Shown: positions 43,764-45,809 of the stretch, in pieces
How positions within the stretch are numbered: position 1 is the stretch's first letter
How the letters are laid out: every line of letters starts with the position of its first letter
NCBI GenBank assembly: GCA_002344795.1
Contig: DDUM01000035.1
Coordinates: 1 to 45,809, forward strand
Direction of reading: 5' to 3'
DNA from: Flammeovirgaceae bacterium UBA2338
GTDB lineage: Bacteria > Bacteroidota > Bacteroidia > Cytophagales > Cyclobacteriaceae
Length of the DNA stretch: 45,809 bases
The notes under the pieces: model-generated
The model's input: the letters and a program-made list of their open reading frames with translations, nothing else
The model's database searches: none
What the model was told of the DNA's origin: nothing
Position numbers and translations under genes: made by a program

Positions 43764-44198
43764 TTATCCAAATTTAAAATCACTGCTTTTCTGAAATGAT
43801 CTGAATATTTCTTTTACAAAATCCGGAGGCTGAGTAAGCTTCCTTTTTGTCAGGTCAAGAAACGCGCCATCCATATTGATGATAGCCGCGACTGTTCCAT
43901 CTGCTTTTAAAAAATTATGTCTTAGGCTCCATCGGGAATAGTCTTCGCAGGCAGAACAGATTTCAACATCAACAGTGATTTTATCTTCCAGGGTAACTTC
44001 TCTTTTAAAGAGCGCTTCCTCACGAAAGAGAATCGGGCCCACTTGAAGTTCTTCCATCTTTTTAGTGGTGAGGCCACCTTCATTTAGAAATTTCATCCGA
44101 ACCGTTGCGCCATAATCATAATAAGCGGAATGCCGAAGGTGTCTATTCTGGTCGATGTCAGACCAACGAATCTGTATGGGGACAATGAATTTTTTCAA
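43764..44198 (-). CDS. Acyl-CoA thioesterase (4-hydroxybenzoyl-CoA thioesterase-like hotdog)
   Basis: 144 residues, a single hotdog domain. IQIRWSDIDQNRHLRHSAYYDYG (about 8-30) is the active-site segment with the Asp and His positions of YbgC-type thioesterases. The later KREVTLEDKITVDVEICSACEDYSRWSLRH matches the core strands. It hydrolyses an acyl-CoA; the substrate is not evident. It follows the homogentisate dioxygenase gene by 3 bases, so a link to aromatic amino-acid breakdown is plausible but unproven. Confidence 0.85.
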   Translation of the reverse strand: MKKFIVPIQIRWSDIDQNRHLRHSAYYDYGATVRMKFLNEGGLTTKKMEELQVGPILFREEALFKREVTLEDKITVDVEICSACEDYSRWSLRHNFLKADGTVAAIINMDGAFLDLTKRKLTQPPDFVKEIFRSFQKSSDFKFG

Positions 44199-44201
44199 AG
44201 G

Positions 44202-45395
44202 CTATGGAGTGTTAATCTCGTTAAATGGTTCTGTCGACTCGTCTGTCCAACTCAACGGATATTTTTCATCTAAAAACTCCAGTGCATCTTCCGTAAGAAA
44301 AAGTGGGCGGAAAGTGTCAATCATTACTGCCAGCTCATGGGTTTCTTTAGCCCCAATACTTTTCTCTACAGTACCAGGGTGCGGACCATGGGGCAAACCA
44401 CCCGGGTGCAAAGTGAAAGATCCGCGGTCAATACCTTTGCGGCTCATAAAGTTCCCTTCTGCATAGTAGAGCACCTCATCCGAGTCGATGTTGCTATGAT
44501 TGTAAGGTGCCGGTATGGCCTGAGGGTGATAGTCAAATAATCGGGGAACAAATGAGCAAATCACAAAATTGTGTGCCTGAAAAGTTTGATGTACGGGAGG
44601 GGGCTGATGAATTCGTCCTGTGATGGGCTCAAAATCGTGGATTGAAAACGCATAAGGCCAAAGGAATCCATCCCAACCTACCAAATCCAAGGGGCTGTAG
44701 TCATACACATACTGGTGGAGGTAGCCTTGTTTTTTGATTTTCATCAAATGATCTCCCTTTTTCGTGTCAGCAATTAACTCGTGAGGGGGGCGTATGTCTC
44801 TTTCGCAGTAAGGTGAGTGTTCCAGTAATTGCCCAAGTTGATTGCGGTAGCGTTTTACCGTTTCGATGGGTGATGCAGACTCTACAATTAACAATCGAAG
44901 TGGGCCATCATTGAATTCGAGTTTGTAAATTACTGTTCGGGGTATGACCACATAATCGCCTTGTTTGATTTCCAGTTTGCCAAACTGAGAAAAGAGGGTG
45001 CCACTTCCATCGTGTACGTAGATCACTTCATCTCCTTCGGCATTCTTATAGAAGTAATCCATCTTGCGCTGCTTAGGCGAACAAATAGAAATGGAACAAT
45101 CGCTGTTCATCAACAACACCTTTCGGGCGCTTAGAAAATCATCACCAGTGGTTCCTACTTTGCTTGTGTTAAGATGTGTTTGTCGCAAATCATAATCCTT
45201 GATCATTTTTGGCCCATACCTTATGGGCTTATTAATTTCTTTGACCCGAGTGGGTGCATTGATATGATAAAGATTTGAATAGATACCAGAGAAGCCTTCT
45301 GAACTCACCAGCTCTTCTTTATACAAACTTCCATCCGGCTGGCGAAATTGGGTGTGTCTTTTGGCAGGAATTTTTCCTAAGCGATGGTAATACAT
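44202..45395 (-). CDS. hmgA: Homogentisate 1,2-dioxygenase
   Basis: 397 residues. GEKVIYVHDGSG-like DEVIYVHDGSGTLFSQFGKL (about 120-139) is a cupin strand. The metal-site region has PAPYNHSNIDSDEVLYYAEGNF, where His and Glu fit Fe ligands, followed by SFTLHPGGLPHGPHPGTVE with the next His ligand. GWDGFLWPYAFSIHDFEP is also conserved in the family. It opens the ring of homogentisate to maleylacetoacetate in tyrosine and phenylalanine degradation. Other pathway genes are not in the window. Confidence 0.93.
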   Translation of the reverse strand: MYYHRLGKIPAKRHTQFRQPDGSLYKEELVSSEGFSGIYSNLYHINAPTRVKEINKPIRYGPKMIKDYDLRQTHLNTSKVGTTGDDFLSARKVLLMNSDCSISICSPKQRKMDYFYKNAEGDEVIYVHDGSGTLFSQFGKLEIKQGDYVVIPRTVIYKLEFNDGPLRLLIVESASPIETVKRYRNQLGQLLEHSPYCERDIRPPHELIADTKKGDHLMKIKKQGYLHQYVYDYSPLDLVGWDGFLWPYAFSIHDFEPITGRIHQPPPVHQTFQAHNFVICSFVPRLFDYHPQAIPAPYNHSNIDSDEVLYYAEGNFMSRKGIDRGSFTLHPGGLPHGPHPGTVEKSIGAKETHELAVMIDTFRPLFLTEDALEFLDEKYPLSWTDESTEPFNEINTP

Positions 45396-45479
45396 GATAT
45401 AAAAAATTTTACTTCAGTTTCGAAGTTAGCAAATTCCTAAAAACCCTCCCATTGATGGTAACCCCGAACACGGTAATTA

Positions 45480-45809
45480 TTACATCTTACTTCGATCAGG
45501 AATCTGGTCAAATAATTGCAAGGCTTGCTGTAATATCTCGTTGGTCTCGTTGAAAATGGGATAGAAACTCTCACTTCCCCAAATCCTCCTGGCAATATTG
45601 GCTTTAAGGAATATCTCAAACACTTTCTTGTTTTTGTTCAGATCGGTCCAATTTGGATTTATGCTGTTGCGTTTTCCCACGCTTACAAGATCAGCGTACA
45701 TGGCATCATTTACTTTAAAGCCATGATAAAATTCTTTGAAGCCCATTTTTTCTAGTCTGGCTTTATTTTCTAATGCGTAGTTAAATGCGTACTCCTGAAA
45801 TGAATTGGA
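45480..45809 (-). CDS. C-terminal part of an S41-type (CtpA/Prc) peptidase, partial
   Basis: The open frame runs past the right edge of the window; 109 residues of the C-terminus are visible. The helical end has FQEYAFNYALENKARLEKMGF, then FLKANIARRIWGSESFYPIFNETNEILQQALQLFD. This matches the C-terminal tail of Bacteroidota carboxy-terminal processing proteases, which ends with an IAR-x-IW / FY-x-NETD-like and ALxL pattern. The catalytic Ser-Lys pair lies outside the window, so the call rests on the tail alone. Confidence 0.6.
   Translation of the reverse strand, partial: SNSFQEYAFNYALENKARLEKMGFKEFYHGFKVNDAMYADLVSVGKRNSINPNWTDLNKNKKVFEIFLKANIARRIWGSESFYPIFNETNEILQQALQLFDQIPDRSKM

Overview
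The window looks like chromosomal DNA of a marine- or soil-type Bacteroidota, most likely of the order Cytophagales. The evidence is a set of TAnnTTTG-type -7 boxes close to start codons, an absence of clear Shine-Dalgarno sequences, a TonB-dependent receptor with a carboxypeptidase-like N-terminal domain, a DUF5686 protein, ECF sigma factors paired with unusual anti-sigma proteins, and an AT-rich surface-polysaccharide locus.

Region 1 (about 1-19.3 kb) is a surface-polysaccharide locus. A minus-strand operon (1-3850) encodes a GT-C membrane glycosyltransferase, a WbqC-like protein, a polyprenyl-phosphate-type GT2 and a formyltransferase, the last three joined by ATGA overlaps. It is followed on the plus strand by an O-antigen ligase/polymerase, a Wzx flippase, a second polymerase-like membrane protein and a GT4. 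Two minus-strand methyltransferases interrupt the array. Plus-strand genes then encode a GT-A-type transferase, the FdtA/FdtB-type pair for a dTDP-3-amino-3,6-dideoxyhexose, a broken lipoprotein gene, a WcaI-like GT4, another O-antigen ligase-like protein, and two different priming enzymes side by side (WcaJ-type and WecA-type).

Region 2 (19.3-29.4 kb) is mixed: pheS, a GxxExxY gene framed by CACAGAG repeats, 3-hydroxyacyl-CoA dehydrogenase, a lipoprotein resembling a Rieske fold without its histidine ligands, an ECF sigma/anti-sigma pair whose anti-sigma protein ends in a TonB domain, a von Willebrand factor A surface protein, a MITE-like hairpin element, a double-GT2 fusion and a further GT2, and a second ECF sigma/anti-sigma pair.

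Region 3 (29.4-45.8 kb) is mostly housekeeping: gmk, nadD, a DUF5686 outer-membrane protein, mnmH-selD (tRNA selenouridine), a saccharopine-dehydrogenase-like reductase operon with an Lgt-family gene, pyrH-frr, a biotin carrier protein, a TPP riboswitch in front of a TonB-dependent receptor, a UbiA prenyltransferase, purN, a hotdog thioesterase, homogentisate dioxygenase and the C-terminus of an S41-type peptidase. No tRNA, rRNA, CRISPR array or intact insertion sequence was seen, and no gene-free stretch exceeds 300 bases.
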